Assembly (NCBI GenBank): GCA_015039315.1
Contig: WIDE01000034.1
Coordinates: 1-64,000, forward strand
Reading direction: 5' to 3'
DNA from: Clavulina sp. PMI_390
Taxonomy: Eukaryota > Basidiomycota > Agaricomycetes > Cantharellales > Hydnaceae
DNA: 64,000 bases
Positions 11,683 to 22,632 of the stretch are shown here, piece after piece (position 1 is the first letter of the stretch; every line of letters begins with the position of its first letter). Both the position numbers and the translations under genes were made by a program. The notes beneath the pieces were generated by a model. It did no database searches, was not told the DNA's origin, and saw only the letters and a list, made by a program, of their open reading frames with translations.

Positions 11683-13386
11683 TTAGTCGTTGTAACCACG
11701 TATTTTCTTCGCCTTGAGCACCCCATCTCCAGATTCTGCATCAGGGTCATAACCAAGCGACTTCCAAACCTCCTTCTGCCGATCTTTTGCTTGTTTTCCA
11801 GTAAGCTTCTCGTATTCTGCCACTGACAGCGGACGCTCGCCGTGTGGGGTTGCGCGCAGAGCGTGGCGACGCTCAGGGAAGAAGTCGAAGATGGCAGAGT
11901 GAGTGGCAACCTATCGAGTTGCAGGCCTTCAGGTGAGATTGCAGTTGTTACTTCTGGCCAAGAAAGTACATACTCGATTATCCCAGAATACAATGGTGTT
12001 CTTCTTCCACCTGATACGCACTTGGAAGTCGGGATTGTTGGACAGTTGTGCGAATAAAAAGTCGAGGATAGCGTCGCTCTCCGCTTTTGGGATGCCAATA
12101 ATCTTTCGGGTGAAACCTGAGCATCCGACGAAATAAGCTTAGTCAGGCTCACGAGATCACGGAATGCGCAACAGTGCAGCGATATCTCACCAGGATTGAC
12201 AAAAACGCTTTTCCAACCCGTCACGGGATGGACTCGGACGACGGGATGCACGGTCTCGAGCTCATGCCTTCGAACGTGTGTGCCCGCGGAGCGAGAGCCA
12301 ACAGCTTGGGCGACACCGCTGTGAAGAGCGGTGAGTCCTTCTAGGTATGTCTGCATGGGGGCTGAAAGGGAGGAGTAGAGAGCATAACTACGCAAGGAAT
12401 GATCAGCGTGGCGAGAGTGACAGGACGAACTACGATCTCACCCGCTGCTCCAAATAGTATCTCCACCCGTTTCGGGAGCTGTGATAACTTTCAAAGAAGT
12501 GGTTCCTGGCGGTTGTAGCTATACAGCGGCCGAATAAAAGGATTATGTTGAGGTGAAATGTCAATGGAACAAAGAAACCCACCTCGTACGTTACGTCGCT
12601 ATGGTAGAGCTCAACCTTGCTGAAGGCCGTGCTGTCAGGGGGGCGACGACCATCAGTATAGACAACTAGCGAGGAGGAACTGTTTAGTCCTAGCCTGAAG
12701 AGCCTGAAGCGATTGTGGTTCATTCACCATGGACTTCTTCGAGACCAGCAGGCATGCCCGTAGTGGCATGTTTATGGAGTGTGCCAAAGTGTCGAGCGAG
12801 TTCGAGCTGCTCTTCGATCGATATTTCCTGGTCATCAAATACTATGCACGACATGATCTGAGCTCACAACATATGGTGTGAAATAATAACGATATCCTTA
12901 CCCACAACGGTACGCTCCGCAACAAGGAGAGCTCTAGAATGGATGAGACAAAATAATGAGAGCGAGAATTGGAACATAGTATTTCATAGAGCATACAATT
13001 CATCCTTCTGGGCATCAGTAAGATGACGCAGGTCAAGGCCCTCCAACTTCGTGCCGATCGCTGGAGTAAGATGATCAACTTTGCTGGCAGCGGAGAAAAG
13101 GGACTTCTTCTCAGGGTCAGCCCTCAGTCCGACATCTACATGGGTAAATTCGGTGAGCGGCTCCCAGTCAACCTTTGGCCAGACGGGCTACATTCGCTGG
13201 GATGAGTATCGGGAATGGCCAGGGATCGGAAGCACGACGTGCCTTGTACTTTGCATGCTCATATGAATCATTCTCCTCTTGGGGAGGGATATTAGAGTAG
13301 AAGGGGTTGAACGAGAGCGTTTCGAGCTTCTCAACAACAGGAAGGATTACGGTGCTACTGTCAGTTAGTGCGACTGGAGGAACCAT
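11683..13386 (-). CDS. TauD/TfdA-family Fe(II)/2-oxoglutarate dioxygenase
   Basis: The start at 13386 gives MVPPVALTDSS; the stop is at 11683-11685 (IRGYND). The iron-binding facial triad is visible: His and Asp in YHSDVTYE (about 12590) and the distal His in THSAIFDFFPERR (about 11895), followed by the 2-oxoglutarate-binding Arg region RRHALRATPHGERP. Between them are HPVVRVHPVTGWKSVFVNPG (about 12220) and the WDNR element (about 11980). This is the fungal alpha-ketoglutarate-dependent sulfonate/taurine dioxygenase type, which releases sulfite from organosulfonates for sulfur nutrition, although family members also act on other substrates. At least seven short exons. It is divergent from the DUF7719-like gene across 173 bases. 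Confidence 0.88.
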
Positions 13387-13559
13387 GGTGGATGGGGGTA
13401 TTCCAGATCAAATCCATTACTCTTATATACGGTCGCATGCTGTCACCGAGGTGAGAAAAATGACACCAATGGCGAATCTGGATGGTGTGATAAGTCGCAA
13501 GAGGAAGCAAACACAATTGTGTTGGCGGTGCCAAACTAGGAAGGCGATCACGTGCCTCC
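13387..13559. promoter_or_regulatory. Divergent promoter, TauD-like and DUF7719-like genes
   Basis: The start codons of the two genes are only 173 bases apart and face away from each other. The spacer contains ttatatacgg near 13425, a possible TATA element. No binding site is recognised. Confidence 0.5.
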
Positions 13560-14728
13560 ATGGGCAAAGCCAAACGTGTCGCGAAGGCCAAGGCAACTGG
13601 CGCTTCTTCTGCTATCGATATCCCGGAGGACGAGCAATGGCGTATCATCAAAGAATCGGGCATCCTCGAGGGCATGAAACATCGGGCTGAACCTGCGCCA
13701 CCCGACAACTATGATTCCGACGAGGATGACAGCGACTCCGAGCTACCGGAAGGCGACTATCCTAACGAGCTCAACGGTCTACGGACCAGCGAGGATGAGC
13801 CACCGGACACCCCAGAGCTCTTCTTCCAGGCTATTATTCTTACCATCCCAATGTGCTTTCTCTACACGATGATGGACATGTATGTGTGCCGCATTCCAGA
13901 AGTGATTTGCCCATCTCAACGTCCTCCGTTTTTAGGCTAGGGAGAATGCAATATGCAATGCACCCAACATTATGGGAGGAAGTAAAGCGTACTGGCTCGG
14001 TTGCTCCAGGTCGGCTCTCATAACCCCTCTCTATCATCCAAGCATATGTTGTTTTCGCTGACTATAGCTACCTTCAGTCATCTTCGGTCTCGTATTCTAT
14101 AGTATGTTACCTTCGGTGAATTTCCTCGGTCTATCCTCATCTCACTTTCCTTGTTCGTTCAGGCAACAACCGCAAGCACCTGCGCTTCACTCAAGCCGTT
14201 TTCTTCTGCGTATCCATCGCTGTTGGTACCCGACTTGTGTGGATTGTAAACAAAATGGGTTACAACACCATTATTGAGCAGGTACGTCCTCTCTCTGCGG
14301 CTCATTGCTCAACTACTGACGCTCCTCGTCCTGTCATCGTAGTCCCCTCCACTCGCTGTCATCTGGATTTACCTCATCATCCAAATGAACTTGACGCCTA
14401 CTATCATCTCCCTTGCCGTTGTGTCCGCACTCGTCCGCTTTCTCAAACTCAAAATTGTATTCAATTAGTTTCCACTAATCCAATCATCTGAGCCCAACTA
14501 GTATCGTGCTTGACCAAACACCACACTCTCTGGCCATGTTTTGATTCGCTCCTCTGTGCTACTCCCGACTACGCCTCGTTAAATACCCTCCGAGGCGCTA
14601 TTGCTTCTCTCTTGATGCGTAAGATCGGCGACACCGACGCTCCAGGCAGCGCCTCCCTGGCGGCCATGCCTATCGGGAACGAGCCAGCTCCAACGAGCTT
14701 ACAAATGGGATATCCTCAATCAGGCTAA
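13560..14728 (+). CDS. Fungal membrane protein of the DUF7719 type
   Basis: The start MGKAKRVAKAKATG opens a basic N-terminus followed by an acidic stretch (NYDSDEDDSDSELPEGDYP). After that come short exons encoding hydrophobic helices: FFQAIILTIPMCFLYTMMDM, then LVRMQYAMHPTLWEEVKRTG across an intron at about 13880-13938, then FTQAVFFCVSIAVGTRLVWI (about 14190) and PPLAVIWIYLIIQMNLTPTI (about 14345). The order of helices and the MQYAMHPT-like element match a conserved fungal family of unknown function (DUF7719) with three or four membrane spans. The tail (KIGDTDAPGSASLAAMPIG) is polar. The last 59 coding bases overlap the 3' end of the convergent F-box-like gene. Confidence 0.72.
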
Positions 14729-16115
14729 CACGCTCGCGGTTGCGCAAGCACTCCTCTTGGTACGGGCGAAGATCTGGGAGGCTCCACTGTCCATTCCATC
14801 TATACCCCTTGCCTTGCATCCAACCTTTCAGAGGAACAGGGCATCCAATCGCCACGTGTAACGTCGGGTACTGGTCGAGGACGTCGTCTAATGCATCCAT
14901 CACGTCGGCAAGGTCATCACGGGAGCCTATCGCCTGGCCACCATCAAGAGATGCTCCCCACAGCCGTAAGTCCGCAAGCTGTGGGAGAATAGGAGTAGCC
15001 GACACCGATGAGCCGCACAGACCGCGAAGGAACTCTACGAAGCCGTATCCGGCTTGGAGGTGAATTGTGCCCAGCTCTGGACTGCTTTGGAGAGTCGGAA
15101 TTAAATCGGCGGCGTGCACATGGTCGACGACCATCATTTGCAGCGAGGGCATCGTCGGCCATGGGATCGCAGGTATATCACCGACGCTCCCGAAACGTTT
15201 CATGGACCTCGGTTTGCGCCGGTAATCGTCGTAGTTTGTCTGGTTCGGCAACACTGCTAGGCAGCGCAAGTTTGGCAGCGCATCAAAGCACGGTCCAAAG
15301 GCCCAGCAGGGATCGTGGAGAAATAACTTTTCTAAGAGAGGGAAACTGAAAGGCTCGTGCTCGCCATCAATTTTGTAAGGAATAGACTCCTGTGGAAGGG
15401 CCAAAGATTTTAAGCGAGTGCATTTGAGTAGAAACGCTCGGTCATATTCATAGTTCCAAGACTCATCGAGTTTGATGGACAGATCTTGAAGAGCATCAGG
15501 GTCGATCAAGTAAAAAGGATTTGGTTGGTTCCATCCCAAGTGAAATGAGTGGAGAGGAGTCAAGGTTTGGAGGATTTGGTTTGGTATATCATAATCGTTG
15601 AAGCGGGGAGACTGAAGCAGCAGATGCTTCAGATGAGGAGTAGGAAACGGCGATGGGAAGAATTCGAGGCGTCCGCCTCCATATCGAAGAGATCGGATGC
15701 GATGAGAATAAGAGCCGAGGATGGAGTGGAATGTTGGAACAGTGTATGCGCGGGAGTCTGTTCGCCGGATAATATGAACATGGACATCCAACTTGGTGTT
15801 TTTGGAGCGATTCAAGAAAACGCGAACCATGGCAAAGTTTGGCCATGGCTTGTCCAAAATCACCACCTGTGCCCATAATCGAGCATCGCCCATCGCTTCT
15901 GAATGCCAACGACGGCAAGTCCAGAGGAGTAAACGCCAGTTGACCACTGGATTGGCTCTTTTCGCTTCAGGGACTTCGTACTCGTCTACGTCATTAATCT
16001 CTGCCAGCATGGACGCTCCTATAAATATAGTAGACAATCGCTCGTCTGGCTTTGTCACATGGTGGAAGATCTCCAGCAGAACTTCGGACGGGAGTCGATG
16101 GACAACAGGTGACAT
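14670..16115 (-). CDS. F-box-like leucine-rich protein (paralogue 1)
   Basis: One long exon of 481 codons. Residues 5-70 hold an F-box-like motif: HRLPSEVLLEIFHHVTKP, then the conserved WRLLLWTCRRWHSEAMGDAR. The rest is an irregular leucine-rich region of about 400 residues (ALPNLRCLAVLPN, PSLQMMVVDHVHAADLIPTL). The end, LIEDIPFVSSLELAR, closely resembles the tail of the gene at 25.0-26.7 kb, which supports the frame through to the stop. F-box proteins recruit substrates to SCF ubiquitin ligases, but fungal families of this shape are large and mostly uncharacterised. A short upstream first exon is possible; the ATG at 16115 is the first in frame. Confidence 0.82.
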   Translation of the reverse strand: MSPVVHRLPSEVLLEIFHHVTKPDERLSTIFIGASMLAEINDVDEYEVPEAKRANPVVNWRLLLWTCRRWHSEAMGDARLWAQVVILDKPWPNFAMVRVFLNRSKNTKLDVHVHIIRRTDSRAYTVPTFHSILGSYSHRIRSLRYGGGRLEFFPSPFPTPHLKHLLLQSPRFNDYDIPNQILQTLTPLHSFHLGWNQPNPFYLIDPDALQDLSIKLDESWNYEYDRAFLLKCTRLKSLALPQESIPYKIDGEHEPFSFPLLEKLFLHDPCWAFGPCFDALPNLRCLAVLPNQTNYDDYRRKPRSMKRFGSVGDIPAIPWPTMPSLQMMVVDHVHAADLIPTLQSSPELGTIHLQAGYGFVEFLRGLCGSSVSATPILPQLADLRLWGASLDGGQAIGSRDDLADVMDALDDVLDQYPTLHVAIGCPVPLKGWMQGKGYRWNGQWSLPDLRPYQEECLRNRERVSLIEDIPFVSSLELARSR

Positions 16116-16629
16116 CGCTCTCTTGGTAGTAAGTGGTGCATCTTACGGGAAGGATCAGCTGTCGCCGTTGGCTAACTCCCGCAAAAGAAGTCATTTGGAA
16201 CGCACCCATTAAGATTCACGTTCTTACTCATTCGATCGTGCGCAGGGCGAGCGTTAGATTAGCAAAATCCCAGCAGATGGCGGCAGTTTGAGGGTTGAAC
16301 CTGAGCGTTGGAGCTGGTCAACGTCACGCCTGACGGATGGCGGTCACCAGTGGTTCACTTCCCCGCTTATTACAGAACCGAAAGAATATAAGGCCACGTT
16401 TAACAGTATAGCATTGCAGCATGTTAACGGACCATATAATTCGGAATAGCAACAAGTACAGTCCACATAACGGACAGGCGTGAGTAGATGAAAATCGTCA
16501 ATAGTCAAGGAGATATCACAGAGCATGATAGGAAACAACTAATGCAAAGATGGATAGCAACAAAAGCAAAATAGCAAGGTCTCGAGAGTGATCAATGGGA
16601 AGGCTGTAACAAGATGGAGCTCGGTCTGT
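16116..16629. other. Intergenic, no gene seen
   Basis: A spacer of 514 bases between two minus-strand genes: promoter side of the F-box-like gene and 3' flank of the ligase. No recognisable element. Confidence 0.4.
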
Positions 16630-19381
16630 CTATAGCTTGGAGCTCTCCTTGACCCCCTTTCCTTTCCTCGAGAAGATGCCCTTGGGCGGGGGGACATATG
16701 TCCCTACAGTCGAGGTTGGCCCATCTCGCCCGGCCGCGATATCTTTTGCTGCTCTATCCCGCAACTCGCGCCGCAGCATCTTGCCAGCGGGAGATTTTGG
16801 TACCGCAGGAATGGTGTAGACACCTATTGCAGGATACATACTTGTAAATGATTGGGTTAAACCTGGGAGGAAACAACGCATACGTACCGCCACGCAGCTG
16901 CTTGTAGTGTGCCAGGCGATCCTGTACCCATTGGTAGACATCAGGCTCAAATTTGGCCCCTGGCCTGAGCAGTGCTGGATCGCGCGGCACAATATAGGCT
17001 CTGTAGAAATGGCAACAAAATAACAGTGAGAAAAGGGAGCTCATCTGAGGCCAAACGGAGGACCGAGAGAGGACACAACAACTCACCGTGGAGGCTCGTC
17101 GCCAGTCCTGGCTTCCTTGACCCCAGCAACAGCTACATCGAGCACCTGCGGGTGGGTTAAGAGCACGTTCTCCACTTCCACCGGTGACACTACACGTGGT
17201 TTTTGTGGAAAGAGAGGAAGCGCCAAGCGGGGGTAGTGGTACTTATTATTAGCGAGATGGATCGCGAGAACGCATAAAGGGGGAAGATTACATACCCTGG
17301 TACCCTTTGTACTTCATGAACTCTTTGATACGGTCAACAACGGTGCTGGAGGAGAAAAGAGGCATGGCAATTAGAACCTCATATCGTTCCTCTCCAATCA
17401 CGAAAAGGAAAGCGAGACGGGATACGCACAACCACCCGTCAGAGTCGAATTGGACGACATCGCCGGATCGTAACCATCCATCCTCCACAATAGTCTTTGC
17501 GGTCGCCTCAGGCTTGTTGAAGTACCCCCTGGATAGGATTAAATCCTTAGCACTACGAACGAACAAGCTGCACAAACACAGCGAAAGGAGAAGCGGAACA
17601 GAAACGCACTTCATGCGGTTAGGGCCTCGAAGGATTAACTCGCCGCGGGCACCCTCCTTGACATCCACCATTGGCGACCACCTGCCATTCTTGTCGTAAT
17701 AGCCCGAATCCGGATCGACGACGCGACCCTCGATGCCAGCCAGGAGGACTCCCGATGAGCCAGGTTTGGTATCAAACCCGAATGGCACATAGCTGACTCC
17801 AGGGCCTGATTGTACGAGGGGGTGAAACAAAAAGATCCAGAGGTATCAGTTAGTGCACTCCTATTGTCAATAGATGGATAGAACGATGACGCACTCATCT
17901 CCGTGGCGCCGAATGCCTGGGCGACGTAGACTTTGTCGTTCCTGCGGCCCTTGCGAATCTTCTGGTCGTCGATCCGCTTGCGGAGCGCCTCGACGATGTT
18001 AGGACTGAGTGCTGCAGCAGAAGAGACGATCATGCGAACACAAGAGACGTCATAGTGGTTAAACAGGGGAGATTCGGTGAGGAAAGCTGCGACGGGCGGG
18101 GCGATGTAGAGCATCTGTTTCGTCATCGTTCAATTGTTCGATTGGCATCAGCCGCGATGTGATTCGATCAAGAGAGGAAGATAGGAGTAATCGCCAGTTA
18201 GACGGAGTCGACAATATCATGTAATAGCGCGTAGACGAAAAAGAGACGCACCGTGGGCCGCCATTTTTGGATGCACTTGAGGTAGCTGACGGGCTCGAAT
18301 TTGCGGAGAATGATGCTTGGGCTGTGGATTCTGAGTGGAAGGAAGAGGAGGGCGACACCGCCGTAGACGTGATAGTGGGGCATAACACCCAGGATAGCAT
18401 GGTCCTGAGGATTGGTGGAGACAGCGCCATTGCCCGATGCACCACGAGGGAAGGAGAAGTAGAGAGGAGAGTAGGGTACTTGGACCAAGTTGGCAACGAG
18501 GTTGTAGTGCGAGAGCTCAACACCTTTGGGAAGACCTGGAAACCAGGACACATGGGAGAGAATGGGATAGTATTGAGTCGAGGTCGCTACTAAACCATAC
18601 GCGAGGTCATAAACTTACCGGTTGTCCCTGATGAGTAGAACATCATAACAGTGCGGTCGGCGTCCTCAGCGTCAAACGCCTCTGGAAAGAGCTCCCTGTC
18701 AGTACGAATGACGTCGTTGAGGTCCATTAGCCTCCTTCTCGCCAATTCGGTCTTGATCTGGGCATCCTCGAGCTCAGCGAGTTCCTTCTTGAAGGCCAAG
18801 ACAATGATTCGTCGCCGGATGTCCTCATCCGCGGTAATACCCAGGAGCTTGAATGCAGCGACAACAGTGGGAACTAATTCAGGGGACGCAAGGACGTGGC
18901 TGGGTACTGAATCCTTGATCTGGTAAGCGAGCTCTGGTGGGCCGAGTGCGCTCGAGGCCATTGAGACGGTGATACCACCGGCGATGGCACCCAGGACTGC
19001 GAGTGGAACAGCAATCGAGTTGCCTGCAAACATGAGAACGGTACCATAGCGAGGGACGTTGAGGAGGTCTGCGCCATGGGTGTTGTCGAATGTGGAGAGT
19101 TGGAGACGCAGGCCGTATGCGATGGCGCGTGCGAGGTGTTGGGTCTGGCCGCGGGTGATGATGGAGCCAAGCGGGGGTGCAGGGGAGGAATCAATGTATG
19201 CAGTCTCTTCTGCATGCGCGTCGTTGATGGGTAAGAGGAAGGAGAAGAGGGATTTGCGAGGGATGGAGGAGGGCGAAAGGAAGTGGTCCGGCCCTCGATA
19301 GATGCGCGTCGAGCCGGAGACGATTACTTTACCACGCGCAGGATGTTCTGCAACCGATGGGTTCAAGTCGTAGAGATCCAT
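16630..19381 (-). CDS. Peroxisomal acyl-CoA/4-coumarate-CoA ligase-like adenylate-forming enzyme
   Basis: The start at 19381 gives MDLYDLNPSVAEHPARGK. The first exon runs to 18619 and ends at the P-loop, MMFYSSGTTG, which joins LPKGVELSHYN in the next exon. Further ANL-family markers are VMPHYHVYGG (about 18380), QAFGATEMS (about 17905), GYFNKPEATAKTI with DGWLRSGDVV (about 17480) and the hinge VVDRIKEFMKYKGYQ (about 17300). The C-terminal lobe carries the catalytic Lys in PKSPAGKMLRRELRD (about 16775). The last three residues are SKL, a classic PTS1 peroxisome signal. The enzyme should activate a carboxylic acid via an acyl-adenylate and load it onto CoA in the peroxisome. A medium-chain fatty or aromatic acid substrate is inference. 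About nine exons. Confidence 0.92.
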
Positions 19382-22166
19382 ACTAGGGCGATGACGAAGT
19401 AGTTGAGTCTGATAGGAGGAGGTTTATGTGGCGGCGGGGGAGAGGCAAGAGTGAAGAGGAGCGGGGGAAAGATATGAAGGGGCGCAGTAGCTGGTGGAGG
19501 AGGAGGCTGAGGTTGGCTGGCTTCAAGTACTTTTTTCGGCCTGGATGAAAGGCCGGTATGTTCGGTTACGGTCGACCGGCGGAGAGTAGTGAAAGTCTCA
19601 GGAGTTCCTCAGGGATCTCTTATCTGGATTTTTGGTTCTGTCGATCGGGATCTGGGTATCTTGGCGAATCCTTTCCCAATCTATACCACACACCCACGCT
19701 TTCGCGGTTGCGCTCCGTCGGACCTGGCCCCACAATCATGATCGCTCCACCATGTCCCCGTTATTCTGTCCTGCCCCCCACGGTCTCTGCTGTAGCAACG
19801 ACAGCAGCTAACTAATCGAATGAACCTAGGTACAGTAAGGGGCTGAGAACGCTGTCGACACGTGGTAATTTTCACGTTACTTTCCTCGGTACACACTATG
19901 TGGGGAAGCAATAAGCGCTACGCCTCCATGATCTTCAATAATCTCATTTCCGCGGATTACGCATCCCGTCGTCAACATGAAAACGCAGGTCGATCGTCAC
20001 CTGCTAGTGAGTGGACCAAGGCACACGTACATGTTCAACACACTCTATCAGACAGCAGCTTTCTATCAGCACTGGCCTCCTATGGTAAACGAACACGGCA
20101 CGGAGCGCCCCCGAATTTCGCCCCCTCAAATGCAGCGGGGCGCCGGGACACAATAATTTACCAATCTTTTAGCCATCCGTTCCCTGAAATCTCGATTCCG
20201 TTGGCCTAACTACCTCCCACGGTCCTCTCACAGTCAGCTCCTCCGCCCGTCGTGGCTCCCAATAAAGTGCTCCCGACAAGACACTTCTCCGACGGCAGCG
20301 CACCTGGCCACAAACCAAATATTCCCCCCCATTCAGTGACCGAACGGGGGGATATAGTTGATACGATTCGCCATCCAGGCGACATGTGTGTGACCTGCCA
20401 TGCATATATTCCGAATCCAGAAAACACCTGCTCGCTCATCCGTCTTGACCGGCGCGATCGGAATTCGGCAAGTGCAAAATTGGGCCATCCGTTTGTCCAT
20501 GTTTGTCCTCGGGCGAGAGGAGACGACTGGGGCGATCGTTGGTATATTATATGTATTGCTCTTCAGCTGAGGGTGATGAGCTAGCTTAGGACTCTATCCG
20601 GAACGGATACAGTGGCGAATCCTTCGACGTCACGAGCGCATATGATGGAGAGGCGTGTGGTGGCTGGCTAGAACCCCGAAGAAAGTCTCGCGTCGATCAG
20701 ACTGCTATTGCATGGTGGCGCTCACCGCCATTAGCATTGGAACATAGCAATCTATCCAATAATGTTCGCGACTGGTAGAAGAACATTAATGAACGATCGT
20801 CCTAGTCCACATGTATCGACACACCGAACAATTACCGTCATGGGGGATGAGTAAGTGCTTCGCCGTGGAGCTGGGTCGCGCAGCGCTTCCATACCGCAAG
20901 GCGAAGGAGAAGACAAAGACGTGAAGATGCATGTCGGGTAGAAAGAACGTCATGAAATATTATCGTTGCATAGGGAGAACCATCGGAGCATGTGCCCGCA
21001 GATCGGGAGTATCCCGGCGGGAGAGAAGTTGACTGACTAACCTAGAGGTGGAGGTTCCTAGGATACCACAGAAAGCGTGCACGTGTGAACGACCCAAGAA
21101 TAGTATGACGACTTGTAAAATGAACATAAATTTCCCTTGCCCAGGACTTATCAATTGTAGTGCAGAACAAGGCTGATCAAACATCACCATGGAAGATCGT
21201 GAATCAATCGGGCACTAACTTATTTTCGACTCCTCGGGACGTATTGTCAGCGACCCCGAGAGCAGTGGGCATGATGACAGCGAGAGAAGTTATGTCCCTT
21301 TCGTAATAAGAAGCGATGGCTCCACAGCTGTGTGTAGCGAGAAGCAGTCCACGAAAAGGATGACGAGGATGTGAGGTCCTTGTGCTGTCAACTTGCACCC
21401 TCGAGGCAATGCACAGGTCCTGGCCTTCGGCGCGAGGTTTATGCGTGCAAGCGGAGAAGTCTCCATTACGCTATGGACTCACGACGTGTCCATCCATCAG
21501 TTAGTCATTTTGTTCCTTCCATTCTTGAAACAGAGAACGGTGAGATTGGGTCACTCTGTTCCTACCACGCTCACCACATTCATCTCAGGATGATCGTGGT
21601 TGTGTATCACCAACACGAACCATGCTCGACACATGTTTTAGCTTAATGGTTTAGAGGACACTCACGAGACTTCCGTTCATATTGATTCTCACCGACGCCG
21701 TGCCAAGAAGCCGGTTGAGAGCTGGGAGTCGCGGCTAGTAGGAACAGATGTTGGCGCATGAACGAACAAGACGCGACAAGGTGCCGGACGGACATTGGTG
21801 TGGGGCGCAAGCCTGTGTCTTTTCATTTCTTGAATTTTCTCGACTGTCTCAGGAAGATTGAAGTGGCATGTCAGAAGAAGCATTGTCAGCTGAAGGAGCA
21901 TGGGGTCATGACGTGCATCCACAGGTGATATCGATTCATTATTTGAGCTGAGATCTTGATACTTGTATGATGAAGCCAGCATCAATAGATTACTGTAGTC
22001 GAAACCGACAAGGGATATCCTTCAGAAAAGCTGGAGTACCGAGGAGGCGAAGGAAAGCGGATGGGGATGGGGATAATTAGATGTGAGTCAAATAATAATA
22101 CAGTGAACCGGGGAAGTTATAAAATTGATTGGCCAAGCTGTTGATGATTCAAGGGCGCGTGCTTGA
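19382..22166. other. 2.8 kb gene-poor stretch
   Basis: Only short, unconnected open frames on both strands, none with family features or good splice joints. No tRNA- or rRNA-like sequence was recognised by eye. It may be long regulatory DNA, non-coding transcripts or decayed sequence. Confidence 0.45.
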
Positions 22167-22517
22167 TTATGAGCGAGCACGAATAGCGGCTGCAGAGGCT
22201 TCGTCGTGTTGCCTCTTTGCTTCGGCCAGAATATCCTTTTGTTGCTCAGCTAGTACTCTTCGCTGATTGAAGTACTCAATCTACGTAGCGCAGAAATAAC
22301 AGAGCAGCGTTTGGTGAACACGAAGGCAAGCGGTGTTACAATTGATAGTTCTCACCCAGCTCTTTGCGCAATTCTTCTCAAAAGTTTTGCTTTCTGCTCT
22401 GCACTGGCGAGAAGTTTCCGACCCAGGTTTGACGACGCCGGCTGCGTCAAGACACGAGTAATATGCGTCCCGCGCTTCCCAGCATTTCTTGCGCTCCTCG
22501 CGTGTGGCAGCCGGCAT
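22167..22517 (-). CDS. COA6: Cytochrome c oxidase assembly factor 6 (COX6B/CHCH fold)
   Basis: Exons 22356-22517 and 22167-22280 with a 75-bp intron keep phase and give 91 residues. Residues 1-50 hold the twin-cysteine signature CX9C (CWEARDAYYSC) and CX10C (CRAESKTFEKNC), which is the exact spacing of Coa6. Then KSW|IEYFNQRR and a basic/alanine-rich helix follow. Coa6 is a small intermembrane-space protein imported by the Mia40 route and helps deliver copper to Cox2. It faces the QTRT2 gene across 115 bases. Confidence 0.92.
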
Positions 22518-22632
22518 TGAGGGTCAAGCCAGACTGAGGTGTTTGGGTGTGACAGGCAAAGGTAACCGTGACTGAGCGCTTAATTTTCCCAACCCCCAAC
22601 CTTGTTGGCTTGATTCATAGATCCCAAGCTCG
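22518..22632. promoter_or_regulatory. Compact divergent promoter, COA6 and QTRT2
   Basis: Only 115 bases separate the two opposing start codons. The two transcripts must use overlapping or closely packed promoter elements. No TATA box is apparent. Confidence 0.6.

Noticed and set aside
13560..14728. Earlier stop for the DUF7719-like gene to avoid overlap
   Set aside because: The tail stays open and polar to 14728 and I saw no alternative in-frame stop in the last exon.
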